Of a stretch of 34,659 nucleotides of DNA, positions 15,675 to 23,462 are shown piece by piece (the first letter of the stretch is position 1; each line of letters opens with the position of its first letter). The translations under genes and the position numbers were made by a program. The notes under the pieces were generated by a model. That model was not told the DNA's origin. It ran no database searches and saw only the letters and a program-made list of their open reading frames with translations. Source of the stretch: Geobacillus icigianus (GTDB lineage: Bacteria > Bacillota > Bacilli > Bacillales > Anoxybacillaceae). The stretch covers positions 1 to 34,659 of the forward strand of contig NZ_JPYA01000118.1 in the NCBI RefSeq assembly GCF_000750005.1, read 5' to 3'.

Positions 15675-16477
15675 CGTTCTCCCCCGTTCCGCAAAATCGG
15701 TCTTAATATGGCTAATTATACTTGATCTTCGCCGGCGGAAAAAGCCCCATTTCCCGGCGCGGGCAAGAGGGCGCTCCGTCTTTGTCTTTTCAATCGCCGG
15801 CGCGAACATTCAGTTTTTCTTTTCCAGATGCGCTGATGGACAGACGAACGCTCACAGACAGCGCGTTTTCAGTTGCGGAGAAATTAGGTTCATCACGGAA
15901 AGATGTACTTGACTTTTTGAAAAAACATGATATAATAAGTCCCGGTTGAATGAAAAATACAAAAAATGGTAATTAATCTTTTTGACGGCTCATCACCACA
16001 ACGTGTACTTGACAGACGATTCACTTCTTCTGCACAAGTATATGCAAAACATGATTGGTTTCCTGTTCTTTCTTGGTTGCATAAGTCAGGTACGTGATGA
16101 AAAAATCAAGTACAACTTTTGGTGAAGAGTCTTTTGACATTCTTATCACGAAAAATTTTTTTGTCAAGTACATTTGGTGGTGAAAATCCAGAATTTGTCG
16201 GTGCGAACGCAAAACAAACAGCAAAACTTCTCAAATCGCACAGGGGCACAATACGAAGAAAGGGCGAACAGCAACGGCACGGTAGCGCCAAAAGTTCTAT
16301 GAAAACTCCACACAGATCATCCCATTGAGCATCGTGGGGTATATAGAGCCCGATTCGCTCTTGAGTAACACCCTCCAGAGATGCGGAAGAGTCGTCAAGG
16401 GCGACGGAGACAAAAAAGAAGGCAATAAGAAAACCGCCCTTGCTTTTAACGAATTTTACCTTTCAAGGGGGCGCGGT
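15675..16477. other. orphan region of about 800 bp without an intact gene
   Basis: No convincing gene. Contents: the promoter of the truncated MFS gene, a four-copy 24-nt repeat cluster (15890-16186) and gene debris. One plus-strand frame ends with SVAEKLGSSRKDVLDFLKKH (HTH or IF2_N-like in look). Three other short frames, one plus and two minus, also read S-P-x-x-VLD through their repeat copy and end in different tails. G+C falls between 15900 and 16250. The region separates two broken genes (MFS and DUF421) and is best read as the remains of one or more mobile or recombining segments. Confidence 0.6.
15890..16186. repeat. cluster of four 24-nt repeats, two direct and two inverted
   Basis: Copies lie at 15890-15913 (+), 15990-16013 (+), 16105-16128 (-) and 16163-16186 (-). 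Read in their own direction all have TC(A/T)TCAC or TTTTCAC at the 5' end and TGTACTTGA(C/T) at the 3' end, with a variable AC-rich middle and identical length. The first two start exactly 100 bp apart. I saw no other copy in the window. Confidence 0.75.
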
Positions 16478-16747
16478 ATAAAGTGGTTTCATCTGACCAT
16501 CGAATTGGTGACCGGCTTGATTCTATTGTTCGCCGTCGTTAAAATCGCTGGCAAAAAGCTGATCAGTCAAATGAGCCGGTTTACGTTTATCTCAGCCCTT
16601 GTCCTTGGCGAGCTGCTCGGCAATGCGCTGTATGACGACCATATTCACCTTTGGTACATATCCTCCTTTGGGGAGCGATGCTGTTTTTCGTTGAGTATGC
16701 GAGCCAAAAGGGGATGGATTGGTTGTGCAGACGTATCAGCCCAATAA
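16478..16747 (+). pseudogene. broken DUF421 (YetF/YdfR-like) membrane protein gene
   Basis: The frame KWFHLTIELVTGLILLFAVV then KIAGKKLISQMSRFTFISAL and VLGELLGNALYDDHIHL is the N-terminal membrane part of the DUF421 family. The sense then moves by one base near 16650 into VHILLWGAMLFFVEYASQKG and MDWLCRRIS, and ends. Family members have over 200 residues with a cytoplasmic domain, absent here. The codon at the expected start (16478-16480), correctly spaced after GGGGG, is ATA, as if an ATG had mutated. Start loss, a 1-nt deletion and 3' loss together make it a pseudogene. Confidence 0.75.
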
Positions 16748-16791
16748 GCTGCAACGGTCAACATAGCGACGGACGGCGCTGGAATGAGAGG

Positions 16792-16820
16792 AAGAAAGAA
16801 TCCCCGGATGCCTCTTTCTT
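16792..16820 (+). terminator. hairpin terminator behind the DUF421 remnant
   Basis: AAGAAAGA (16792-16799) pairs with TCTTTCTT (16813-16820), with an inner ATCC/GGAT stem; TATTTTA follows. It isolates the GntR operon from upstream transcription. Confidence 0.6.
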
Positions 16821-16838
16821 TATTTTATGGAAAAGTGC

Positions 16839-16879
16839 TTGCTCTTTTTTTACTTTGCGTGTACTATTGGTAATAGTAC
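16839..16879 (+). promoter_or_regulatory. promoter with overlapping operator of the GntR-ABC operon
   Basis: TTGCTC (16839-16844), a 17-bp spacer and TACTAT (16862-16867) form a SigA-type promoter. A perfect palindrome GTACTATT-GGT-AATAGTAC (16861-16879) covers the -10 box. YtrA-type GntR proteins bind such short palindromes at their own promoters, so autorepression by the next gene is likely. Confidence 0.75.
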
Positions 16880-16907
16880 GGTAATGACAACGGGAGGAGG
16901 AGGGGAG

Positions 16908-17315
16908 ATGTTTGAGCTTGACTTACGAAGCCGACAGCCGATTTATGAGCAGCTGATGGAAAAAATGAAAGAAATGATCGTTCGCGAACTATGGCAACCG
17001 CACGACCAGCTGCCGTCGGTCAGGGCGATGGCGAAACAGCTGATGGTCAATCCAAACACGATTCAAAAGGCTTACCGTGAACTCGAGCGCGACGGCTGGA
17101 TTTATTCGCTGCCGGGAAAAGGCAGTTTCGTCGCGCCGCGCCCGAAAGAACCGAATGCGGAAGCGGTCGCTGCCGTTTACGAACAGTTTGTCCGCCTTGT
17201 CAAAGAGGCGCGATTTTTAGGAGTGACGAACGAGCAGTTATGGCAATGGATCATAGAAGGGGAGAAAGAGAGGGAGAGCGATGATTCAACTCGCAGACGT
17301 GACGAAAACGTTTGA
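16908..17315 (+). CDS. GntR-family (YtrA-type) transcriptional repressor
   Basis: 135 residues from ATG 16908, behind GGGAGGAGGAGGGG; a longer open frame upstream covers the promoter and is not used. LDLRSRQPIYEQLMEKMKEM starts the winged-helix domain, LPSVRAMAKQLMVNPNTIQK is the recognition helix region, and GWIYSLPGKGSFVA the wing. The short C-terminal helical part (about 60 residues) is typical of the YtrA subfamily, whose members control adjacent ABC transporters and respond to cell-envelope stress or antibiotics. It overlaps the ATPase gene by 35 nt and probably represses the promoter at 16839-16879. Confidence 0.88.
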   Translation: MFELDLRSRQPIYEQLMEKMKEMIVRELWQPHDQLPSVRAMAKQLMVNPNTIQKAYRELERDGWIYSLPGKGSFVAPRPKEPNAEAVAAVYEQFVRLVKEARFLGVTNEQLWQWIIEGEKERESDDSTRRRDENV

Positions 17316-18180
17316 CCGGTTTCCCGCCGTCAACGGGGCGACGATGACCGTGCCGAAAGGGGCGATTTACGGGCTGCTTGGACCGAACGGCGCGGGAAAA
17401 ACGACGCTGTTAAAATTGATGGCCGGTATTCTCCGCCAAGACCGCGGGACGATTACCGTCGACGGTGATGAGGTGTGGGAAAATATAGAAGTCAAGCGGC
17501 GCATTTTGTTTTTGCCGGATTTCGTCTATTTTTTTCCTCAGGCAACGATTCAGCAGATGGCCGATTTTTATGAGCAAGTGTATCCGTCGTTCAGCCGTCA
17601 GCGGTTTACGGAGCTGCGCGCGGCGTTTTCATTGGATGTCAACAAAAAAATCCATCAGTTTTCGAAAGGGATGCAGCGCCAGGCCGCTTTTTGGCTCGCT
17701 TTTTCCGTGCGGCCGGATGTGCTCATTATGGATGAGCCGCTCGATGGGCTCGACGTGTTCGTTCGCCGCCACGTCAAACAATTGTTGATTGATGAGGTGG
17801 TCGAACGGGAGATGACCGTCGTCATCTCATCGCACAATCTGCGCGAGCTCGAAGATTTGTGCAGCATGGTCGGGTTGATGGCGGGCGGTGTCGTGCAGCT
17901 GGAGCGCGATTTGGATGAGCTGCGCGCCGGTGTGCATAAGCTGCAGCTGGCGTTTCGCGATGGATTTCCGGATGAACTGGCCGAACGTCTCGAGATCGTT
18001 CACCGCGAAGTGCGCGGCAGCATCGTGATTTTGGTCGTGCGCGGCGAAAAGCGGCGCGTAGAGGAGACAGTTCGCGCGTTTCATCCCCTGATTTTTGATG
18101 TGCTGTCGCTGTCGCTCGAAGAAATTTTTATGTATGAAATGGGGGGTGCCGCTCATGTCTGCGAAACGGTGGTCGGCTAA
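17281..18180 (+). CDS. ABC transporter ATP-binding protein (YtrB-like)
   Basis: 299 residues from ATG 17281 with GGGAGAG upstream. Walker A is GLLGPNGAGKTTLLKLMAG, the signature region is HQFSKGMQRQAAFWLAFSVR (FSKGMQ instead of LSGGQ, common in this subfamily), Walker B is DVLIMDEPLDGLD and the switch histidine is in VVISSHNLRELEDL. The C-terminal ~90 residues are an accessory domain. The protein energises the membrane partner encoded next, with which it overlaps by 26 nt. The substrate is unknown; the closest known arrangement is the ytr-type antibiotic-responsive exporters under GntR control. Confidence 0.88.
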   Translation: MIQLADVTKTFDRFPAVNGATMTVPKGAIYGLLGPNGAGKTTLLKLMAGILRQDRGTITVDGDEVWENIEVKRRILFLPDFVYFFPQATIQQMADFYEQVYPSFSRQRFTELRAAFSLDVNKKIHQFSKGMQRQAAFWLAFSVRPDVLIMDEPLDGLDVFVRRHVKQLLIDEVVEREMTVVISSHNLRELEDLCSMVGLMAGGVVQLERDLDELRAGVHKLQLAFRDGFPDELAERLEIVHREVRGSIVILVVRGEKRRVEETVRAFHPLIFDVLSLSLEEIFMYEMGGAAHVCETVVG

Positions 18181-19861
18181 CCGCGCTGTATGGACGCAAA
18201 ATCTTCGTCAGATCAGCTGGATTGCCATCATTCATTGGTTGCTATGGATGGCAGCGATCGTGCTGCCGATCGCACTTGCCTATTCGCAATATGACCCGAA
18301 AGTCGGCAACGTGCCGCAGTGGGAAAACGTGTACCACATATCGAATAGATTTGAGACGTTGATCGCTTGGCTCGTTCCGATACTGGCGGCAGCCGGCGTT
18401 CTTCGCTATATGCATGATAAACGATCGGCCGACTTTATTCACAGTTTGCCCATCCGCCGCACCGAACTGCTCACCAGCCAAATCGTGTTCGGTTGGCTCA
18501 TGGTAGCGGTGCCGCTTTTGCTCACTGCGCTTGTTGCCATCGGCTGCTTGGCTGGGTTGGACCTGCCGTGGCCGATCAACGCAGCGGACGTATGGCGCTG
18601 GTTCGGTGAGACGGTAACGGTGGAAACGGTGATTTTTGCTTTTTCCATCGCCGTGGGAGTGCTCGTCGGCCAATCGGTGATTCATGTCGTGTTGACGAAT
18701 ATTCTTCTTGTCTTTCCGGCTGGCATTCTTGTGTTGATTTATACCAATTTATCGCTATTATTGCCGGGATTTCCGAATGATTATTATTTATCGATTGATG
18801 TGGAACGGCTTGTGATTCCGCTGCGCTATGAGATGTTAGGGTATCGATCGATGGAGGCAGGCGAAGCGGGGGGGATGTTGTTGTTGGCGCTTCTCCTCTT
18901 TGGCTTCGCGATTTGGTTGTATGAGCGACGGCCGACCGAGACAGCCGGGCAGGCGATGGCGTTTCCGGCGTTCCGCCCGCTGTTTGTATACGGAGTGGCG
19001 GTGTGTTCATGGCTGCTTGGCGGCTTTTATTTCGGAGGAGTGGAGAGCGAAGCGAGTTGGCTCCTGTTTGGCTACCTAGCGTTTTCGTTGTTGGGCTACG
19101 CGATCGCCTGCATGGTGATCGCCAAAACATGGCGGATTTTCCGGCGGTGGAAAGGGTATGTTGGGTTTGTGGCGATCATGGCGGCGGCGTTATGGTTGAT
19201 TCATTTGGATATATTCGGATACGGCCAGCGCGTTCCTGAATTGTCTGAGATCCAGCAAGTTTACTTCGGTCAGTCGACGACCAACTTCCGCCATTCTGAG
19301 CTAATCGGCCGCTCGTTCGAGGAGTACGATCAGTTTTTGCGCACGAAAGACAATATGAAAGCGGTGCGGGCGTTTCATCAGCAGCTGGTGCACGACAAGC
19401 CGCGCCCATCGCGGTTTGAGCAAACTCAGCCGGTGGTGATCGGCTACGTGCTCAAAGACGGGACGCGTCTCCTTCGCCGTTATGATGTCCCCGTCGAGCC
19501 GTACATGGATCATTTTCGCCGCATCATGGAGTCAAAAGAGTATAAACAGCAATATTGTATATTGCTTCGTCCGAGCGGCTACTCGCCGATCCGGCAAGTG
19601 ACGCTGCGCAACATAAGTACAGGAAACACCGTGCTAGTTTTGGCCGACCCAAAAGAAATTGAATCATTTATTGCAGCGCTGAAGCAAGACTTATGGAATG
19701 AACCGGTCAAAGCGATGCTTGGTGGTGGAAGAGAGGCACAGGGGGAAATCGAACTGTTGCAAAGTGACGGCGACATGTTCTCGACTGCGTTCACCACCGA
19801 TCACACGCACGTTCGTCAATGGCTCGAACAGCGAAACGTATGGCACAAAATCAAACAGTAG
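18155..19861 (+). CDS. ABC transporter permease with large extracytoplasmic C-terminal part (DUF6449-like)
   Basis: 568 residues from ATG 18155, preceded by GGGGGGTG; the upstream extension in the same frame lies inside the ATPase gene. The first ~370 residues contain about eight to ten membrane segments (for example WIAIIHWLLWMAAIVLPIAL and VETVIFAFSIAVGVLVGQSV). After the segment FVAIMAAALWLIHLDIFGYG the remaining ~190 residues are soluble and mixed alpha/beta (VPELSEIQQVYFGQ to the end) and should lie outside the membrane. I recall this part as a DUF6449-type domain found in YtrC-like permeases. It is about 1.7 times the size of YtrC or YtrD. It ends the operon before the terminator at 19869. 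Confidence 0.8.
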   Translation: MSAKRWSANRAVWTQNLRQISWIAIIHWLLWMAAIVLPIALAYSQYDPKVGNVPQWENVYHISNRFETLIAWLVPILAAAGVLRYMHDKRSADFIHSLPIRRTELLTSQIVFGWLMVAVPLLLTALVAIGCLAGLDLPWPINAADVWRWFGETVTVETVIFAFSIAVGVLVGQSVIHVVLTNILLVFPAGILVLIYTNLSLLLPGFPNDYYLSIDVERLVIPLRYEMLGYRSMEAGEAGGMLLLALLLFGFAIWLYERRPTETAGQAMAFPAFRPLFVYGVAVCSWLLGGFYFGGVESEASWLLFGYLAFSLLGYAIACMVIAKTWRIFRRWKGYVGFVAIMAAALWLIHLDIFGYGQRVPELSEIQQVYFGQSTTNFRHSELIGRSFEEYDQFLRTKDNMKAVRAFHQQLVHDKPRPSRFEQTQPVVIGYVLKDGTRLLRRYDVPVEPYMDHFRRIMESKEYKQQYCILLRPSGYSPIRQVTLRNISTGNTVLVLADPKEIESFIAALKQDLWNEPVKAMLGGGREAQGEIELLQSDGDMFSTAFTTDHTHVRQWLEQRNVWHKIKQ

Positions 19862-19868
19862 CGATGAG

Positions 19869-19901
19869 AGCGGGCAAGCGCATGCGCTTGTCCGCTATTT
19901 T
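19869..19901 (+). terminator. rho-independent terminator of the GntR-ABC operon
   Basis: AGCGGGCAAGCGC (19869-19881) folds back on GCGCTTGTCCGCT (19884-19896) with one mismatch, followed by ATTTT. It lies 8 nt after the permease stop and faces the convergent small gene. Confidence 0.8.
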
Positions 19902-19902
19902 G

Positions 19903-20130
19903 TCAAGAGGAAGGTTTTTTTCGCCGCCAAAGCCATACGGTGAGCAAGTCAAGCAGCCAAAAGGCGATGAATAAAAACAAAAGAAACAGCTCCGGCGCTT
20001 CCATCACGCGAAACGGATTGAGCACGTTATGCAGCGATTGTCGCAGCGTTAATCCTAGGAGCCAGTCCATTCCTATTGCCGTTCCACCTAACAGCAGCCA
20101 AAAGGCGAGGGAGAGGAAGACGACTTTCAA
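19903..20130 (-). CDS. small two-helix membrane protein of unknown function
   Basis: 75 residues starting at TTG 20130, with AGGTGG 7 bp upstream. Two hydrophobic helices (KVVFLSLAFWLLLGGTAIGM and ELFLLFLFIAFWLLDLLTVW) flank a short polar segment, and the protein ends WRRKKPSS, so the C-terminus is probably cytoplasmic. I do not recognise the family. It is encoded alone, convergent with the ABC operon and divergent from the germination operon. The codon pattern and ribosome binding site argue for a real gene; the position next to germination genes invites but does not prove a spore role. Confidence 0.55.
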   Translation of the reverse strand: MKVVFLSLAFWLLLGGTAIGMDWLLGLTLRQSLHNVLNPFRVMEAPELFLLFLFIAFWLLDLLTVWLWRRKKPSS

Positions 20131-20192
20131 TGCAAGCCACCTGCCGCTTTTTCGTTTAGTGTTCTCCGGCCAGGGAGAAATGATGCATCCCC

Positions 20193-20221
20193 GTATACAC
20201 GTTTGGCGGATTGCCTATAAT
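20193..20221 (+). promoter_or_regulatory. possible promoter of the germination operon
   Basis: TATAAT (20216-20221) lies 39 bp before the gerKA-like start, with GTATAC (20193-20198) 17 bp upstream. Known ger operons use the forespore factor SigG. The box here is not a clean SigG match, so the factor cannot be decided by eye. Confidence 0.35.
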
Positions 20222-20259
20222 GGAGGATAAACGCGATATGGAGCGAGGAGGAAAGGACT

Positions 20260-21885
20260 ATGCTGTTTCAATGGGGGATGCGTCGGCAAAAGGAGCGGAT
20301 GAACGACGGCGTGCAGCAAGAAGGGGCCGACCATAGCGGCGAAGCGGCGGACGTCCTAGAAGAGCCGCTGTCACCTGAACTGGCCGTGAACATCGACATC
20401 ATTCGGCGGGCGACCGGCGAAAGCAGCGATATCGTCATTCGCCGTTTTTCCCTCGGCCAAGAAACGCAAATGAAAGCGGCCATCGTCTTTGTCGACGGGC
20501 TCGTCGATGAAAAAAACGTATACGAGTTTTTGCTTCTGCCGCTCCTTACGGCGTCGTTTCCGCTCCCGCTCGAGGAAAAGGAGCGGATTCAATGGATTGA
20601 AAAAAAGCTCGCCGCAGTCGGCGGCATCGAGCAAGTCAGTGACTGGAAGCGGCTGTTTTTCAACCTGTTTTCTGGAGCGACGATTCTCTTGCTCGATGGA
20701 GCGGCGTTGGCCATTAGCGCGAGCACAAAAGGCGGGCAATACCGTTCGATTGAAGAACCGCAAACCCAAATCGCCATCCGCGGCCCGCGCGAAGGGTTTA
20801 CCGAGTCGTTGCGCACGAATACGGCGCTGATTCGCCGCCGCATCAAAAACCCGAACCTTTGGCTGGAGACGATGCAAATCGGCACGGTGACGCAAACCGA
20901 TGTCGCCATCATGTATGTGAAAGGAATCGCCAATGACGACATTGTGACCGAAGTGAAGAAGCGTCTTGCCCGCATTGACATTGACGGCGTGCTCGAGTCC
21001 GGCTATATCGAACAGCTGATTGAAGACCAGACGTTTACCACATTTCCCACAGTGTATCATACGGAGCGGCCAGATGTAGTGGCGGCCAATTTGCTGGAAG
21101 GTCGAGTCGCGATTCTTGTGGAAGGAACGCCGTTTGTGCTCGTGGCACCGGCGCTGTTTATTCAATTTTTTCAAGTCGGTGAAGATTATTACGCCCGGTT
21201 TGACATCGCGACGGCCCTTCGTTTTTTGCGCGTGCTCATTTTTTTTATCTCCCTTGTCGCCCCGGCCATTTACATCGCGGCGACGACGTTTCACCAAGAG
21301 ATGATCCCGACCCAGCTCGTCATCGCCATCGCTGCTCAGCGTGAATCCGTACCGTTTCCGGCGTTTGTTGAGGCGCTGGCCATGGAGGTGACGTTTGAGG
21401 TGCTGCGCGAGGCCGGTGTCCGTTTGCCGCGCGCCGTCGGCCAAGCGGTGTCGATCGTCGGGGCGTTAGTCATCGGCCAGGCGGCAGTGGAGGCGGGATT
21501 TGTATCGTCAGCGATGGTGATCGTCGTTTCAGTTACGGCAATTGCCAGCTTTGCCACGCCGTCGTTTGCCATCGCCATCTCGGCGCGGCTGATCCGCTTT
21601 GGCTTGATGTTTTTGGCGGCGATACTTGGATTTTACGGCATTATGATGGGGCTTTTGATTATGGTCATTCATTTATGCAGTTTGCGGTCGTTCGGCGTTC
21701 CGTATATGTCGCCGCTCGCTCCGCTCATTCCTTCGAACACCGGTGACACGTTGTTCCGCGTCCCGACATGGATGTTCCGCGAGCGGCCGCGCTTGATTAA
21801 CCAAAAGAACATTGTCCGCCAATCGGGCGGCCAAAAGCCACAGCCACCGGCGCCATCGCGCCAAGAGAAGGGGGACGAGTCATGA
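20260..21885 (+). CDS. gerKA: GerKA-like spore germinant receptor A subunit
   Basis: 541 residues from ATG 20260 behind AGGAGGAAAGG. The soluble N-terminal half contains the family core (LAVNIDIIRRATGESSDIVI, EPQTQIAIRGPREGFTESLR, NTALIRRRIKNPNLWLE). After residue ~320 five or so membrane segments follow (FLRVLIFFISLVAPAIYIAA, EALAMEVTFEVLREAGVRLP, then several more) and a cytoplasmic basic tail. GerA-type A subunits sit in the spore inner membrane and, with the B and C subunits, sense nutrients. The gene order A-C-B matches the gerK operon rather than gerA or gerB (A-B-C). It overlaps the next gene as ATGA. Which germinant is sensed cannot be read from sequence. Confidence 0.9.
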   Translation: MLFQWGMRRQKERMNDGVQQEGADHSGEAADVLEEPLSPELAVNIDIIRRATGESSDIVIRRFSLGQETQMKAAIVFVDGLVDEKNVYEFLLLPLLTASFPLPLEEKERIQWIEKKLAAVGGIEQVSDWKRLFFNLFSGATILLLDGAALAISASTKGGQYRSIEEPQTQIAIRGPREGFTESLRTNTALIRRRIKNPNLWLETMQIGTVTQTDVAIMYVKGIANDDIVTEVKKRLARIDIDGVLESGYIEQLIEDQTFTTFPTVYHTERPDVVAANLLEGRVAILVEGTPFVLVAPALFIQFFQVGEDYYARFDIATALRFLRVLIFFISLVAPAIYIAATTFHQEMIPTQLVIAIAAQRESVPFPAFVEALAMEVTFEVLREAGVRLPRAVGQAVSIVGALVIGQAAVEAGFVSSAMVIVVSVTAIASFATPSFAIAISARLIRFGLMFLAAILGFYGIMMGLLIMVIHLCSLRSFGVPYMSPLAPLIPSNTGDTLFRVPTWMFRERPRLINQKNIVRQSGGQKPQPPAPSRQEKGDES

Positions 21886-23087
21886 AACGGCCGCTCGCCG
21901 TGTTTTTGCCGTTTGCTGTCTGCGTCTGTTTGCTTTCGGGCTGCTGGAGTAAAAAAGAGCTGACCGATTTGGCGTTTGTCATTGCGGTTGGTTTGGATAA
22001 GACGGAAGACGGCAAGTATCTCGCCTCCTTTCAAGTCGTCAACCCAGGCAACGTCGCTGGAGCGGTGCAGCGCGGCGGCGGGGCAGCCGGAGTGCCGGTG
22101 TCGATTTATACCTCAACCGGGGACAGCTTGGTCGAGGCGAGCCGGAAAGCGTCGGAAAAAGTCTCGCGCCTTTTGTATTACGCCCATACGAACTTGGTCG
22201 TCGTCGGAGAAGAAGTGGCGCGCGAAGGGATGGACGGGGTGTTCGATGCCTTGGAGCGCAATCAGCAGTTTCGAACGACGGCGCGCTTAGTGATCGCCCG
22301 CGGCCATTCGGCGAAAGACACGCTTTCAGTGTTAACGCCGATTGATAAAATTTCCGCCAACAAAATTATTAAAACGCTCGAGTTTTCAGAACTGGCGTGG
22401 GGACAGACGATGAACGCTGATGTATGGTGGGCGATTCGCAGTTTGGCCTCGCCTGGAAGAAATCCGGTCGTTACCGGCGTAGTCATTGAAGGGAACCCGA
22501 AGGAAGGGAAGCGGCAAAAAAACGTGCAGTCATCCGTGCCTGACGCCCGCGTTACATTGAAAGGGTTGGCGCTGTTTAAACATGCTCGCCTGATTGGCTG
22601 GGCTGACGGACCCACGGCAAGAGGCATAATGTGGGTGCTTGACCGTATTCACCAAACGAATCTTACTATTCCGTGGGGAGGAAAACGGGAAGCGATCGGC
22701 TATCGGATCGTACGAGCGAAAACGAATGTGGAAGCCGACGTAAAAAATGGTCAGCCGTCCATTCTCGTTCATATTAAGGCGGAAGGCGACATCAGCGAGG
22801 CGCGCGTTCCGATCAACTTAGCCGACACCGGCGTCCTATTTCGTTTAGAAAAGCAATTCGAACGGGGCGTCAAGCAGGAGGTGGCCAAAGCCATCGAAAC
22901 GGCCCAGCGGGAACGAACCGATGTGTTCGGGTTTGGCGAAGCGGTTCATCGCGCTGACCCGCGTTTATGGAAAAAGATTGAGAAAGAGTGGCACGACCGC
23001 TATTTTCCCGAACTGGACGTCACCGTCACGGCTGATCTGTACATTCGCCGCACCGGGCTGCGGAATCGACCATATATAGAAGAATAA
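21882..23087 (+). CDS. gerKC: GerKC-like germinant receptor C subunit, lipoprotein
   Basis: 401 residues from ATG 21882 (ATGA overlap with the A gene, ribosome binding site AAGGGGGACG). The signal peptide ends in the lipobox LLSGC (Cys21 lipidated), followed by WSKKELTDLAFVIAVGLDKT, the standard start of Ger(x)C proteins. NQQFRTTARLVIARGHSAKD and GLALFKHARLIGWADGPTAR are further family motifs. The protein is anchored on the outer face of the spore inner membrane and is required for A/B function. It is followed by a 375-bp spacer before the B gene, although ger genes are usually tightly packed. Confidence 0.9.
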   Translation: MKRPLAVFLPFAVCVCLLSGCWSKKELTDLAFVIAVGLDKTEDGKYLASFQVVNPGNVAGAVQRGGGAAGVPVSIYTSTGDSLVEASRKASEKVSRLLYYAHTNLVVVGEEVAREGMDGVFDALERNQQFRTTARLVIARGHSAKDTLSVLTPIDKISANKIIKTLEFSELAWGQTMNADVWWAIRSLASPGRNPVVTGVVIEGNPKEGKRQKNVQSSVPDARVTLKGLALFKHARLIGWADGPTARGIMWVLDRIHQTNLTIPWGGKREAIGYRIVRAKTNVEADVKNGQPSILVHIKAEGDISEARVPINLADTGVLFRLEKQFERGVKQEVAKAIETAQRERTDVFGFGEAVHRADPRLWKKIEKEWHDRYFPELDVTVTADLYIRRTGLRNRPYIEE

Positions 23088-23462
23088 CGGCTGTACGACA
23101 CCTTAAAAGGCCGGTGAAAAACCGCTGTCACACACCAATCGGCGGCATTTTCATTCAGAAAAGATCCATGGACAGTGTGATCTGCCCTCCACCCGGGGAT
23201 GAAAATCTTGCGCCAGTTCAGCATTTTCGTAGAAAAGTTGATTCTGCAAGGCTTCTCTAATTGAGAAATAGGTGGGATCAGCAGCATTTTACCCTAAATC
23301 ACCCGTCATTGAGACGAGCGGTGAAAAACCGTTGTTTTCCTTGATGGACAATCGGTGGAAAACAGCGCCGATGTCACAACGCTTTTCTATTTTTGAGAAA
23401 CGAGGCTGGTAAGCATCCCCCTTCAATTACCGGCCTTCTAGAACAAAGGCGGTGAAAGTCGG
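23088..23462. other. 375-bp repeat-bearing spacer inside the germination operon
   Basis: No gene is seen. The hairpin unit CGGTGAAAAACCG occurs twice (23112-23124 and 23320-23332), each followed some 20 nt later by an AATCGG(C/T)GG block. The 3' end carries dispersed repeat copy B (23370-23441). No T-run terminator is evident, so transcription could pass through to the B gene. The spacer looks like inserted non-coding repeat DNA. Confidence 0.6.
23370..23441 (+). repeat. dispersed ~72-nt repeat, copy B
   Basis: From ATGTCACAACGCTTTTCTAT through GAGAAACGAGGCTGGTAAGC to CTTCTAG it matches copy A at 12894-12966 in the same orientation. It ends about 20 nt before the gerKB-like start and thus supplies part of its translation leader. 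Confidence 0.7.

Noticed and set aside
15907..15936. TTGACT-16-TATAAT promoter-like pair
   Set aside because: The -35 falls within a 24-nt repeat copy (TGTACTTGAC) and no gene with a start signal follows; it may be a by-product of the repeat in AT-rich DNA.
15890..16186. CRISPR array reading of the four 24-nt repeats
   Set aside because: Copies are in both orientations, spacers are unequal (76, 91 and 34 nt), and no cas gene is near.
20371..21444. 357-codon minus-strand frame opposite gerKA
   Set aside because: Shadow of a strongly supported gene; Arg/His-rich composition typical of antisense frames in G+C-rich DNA.
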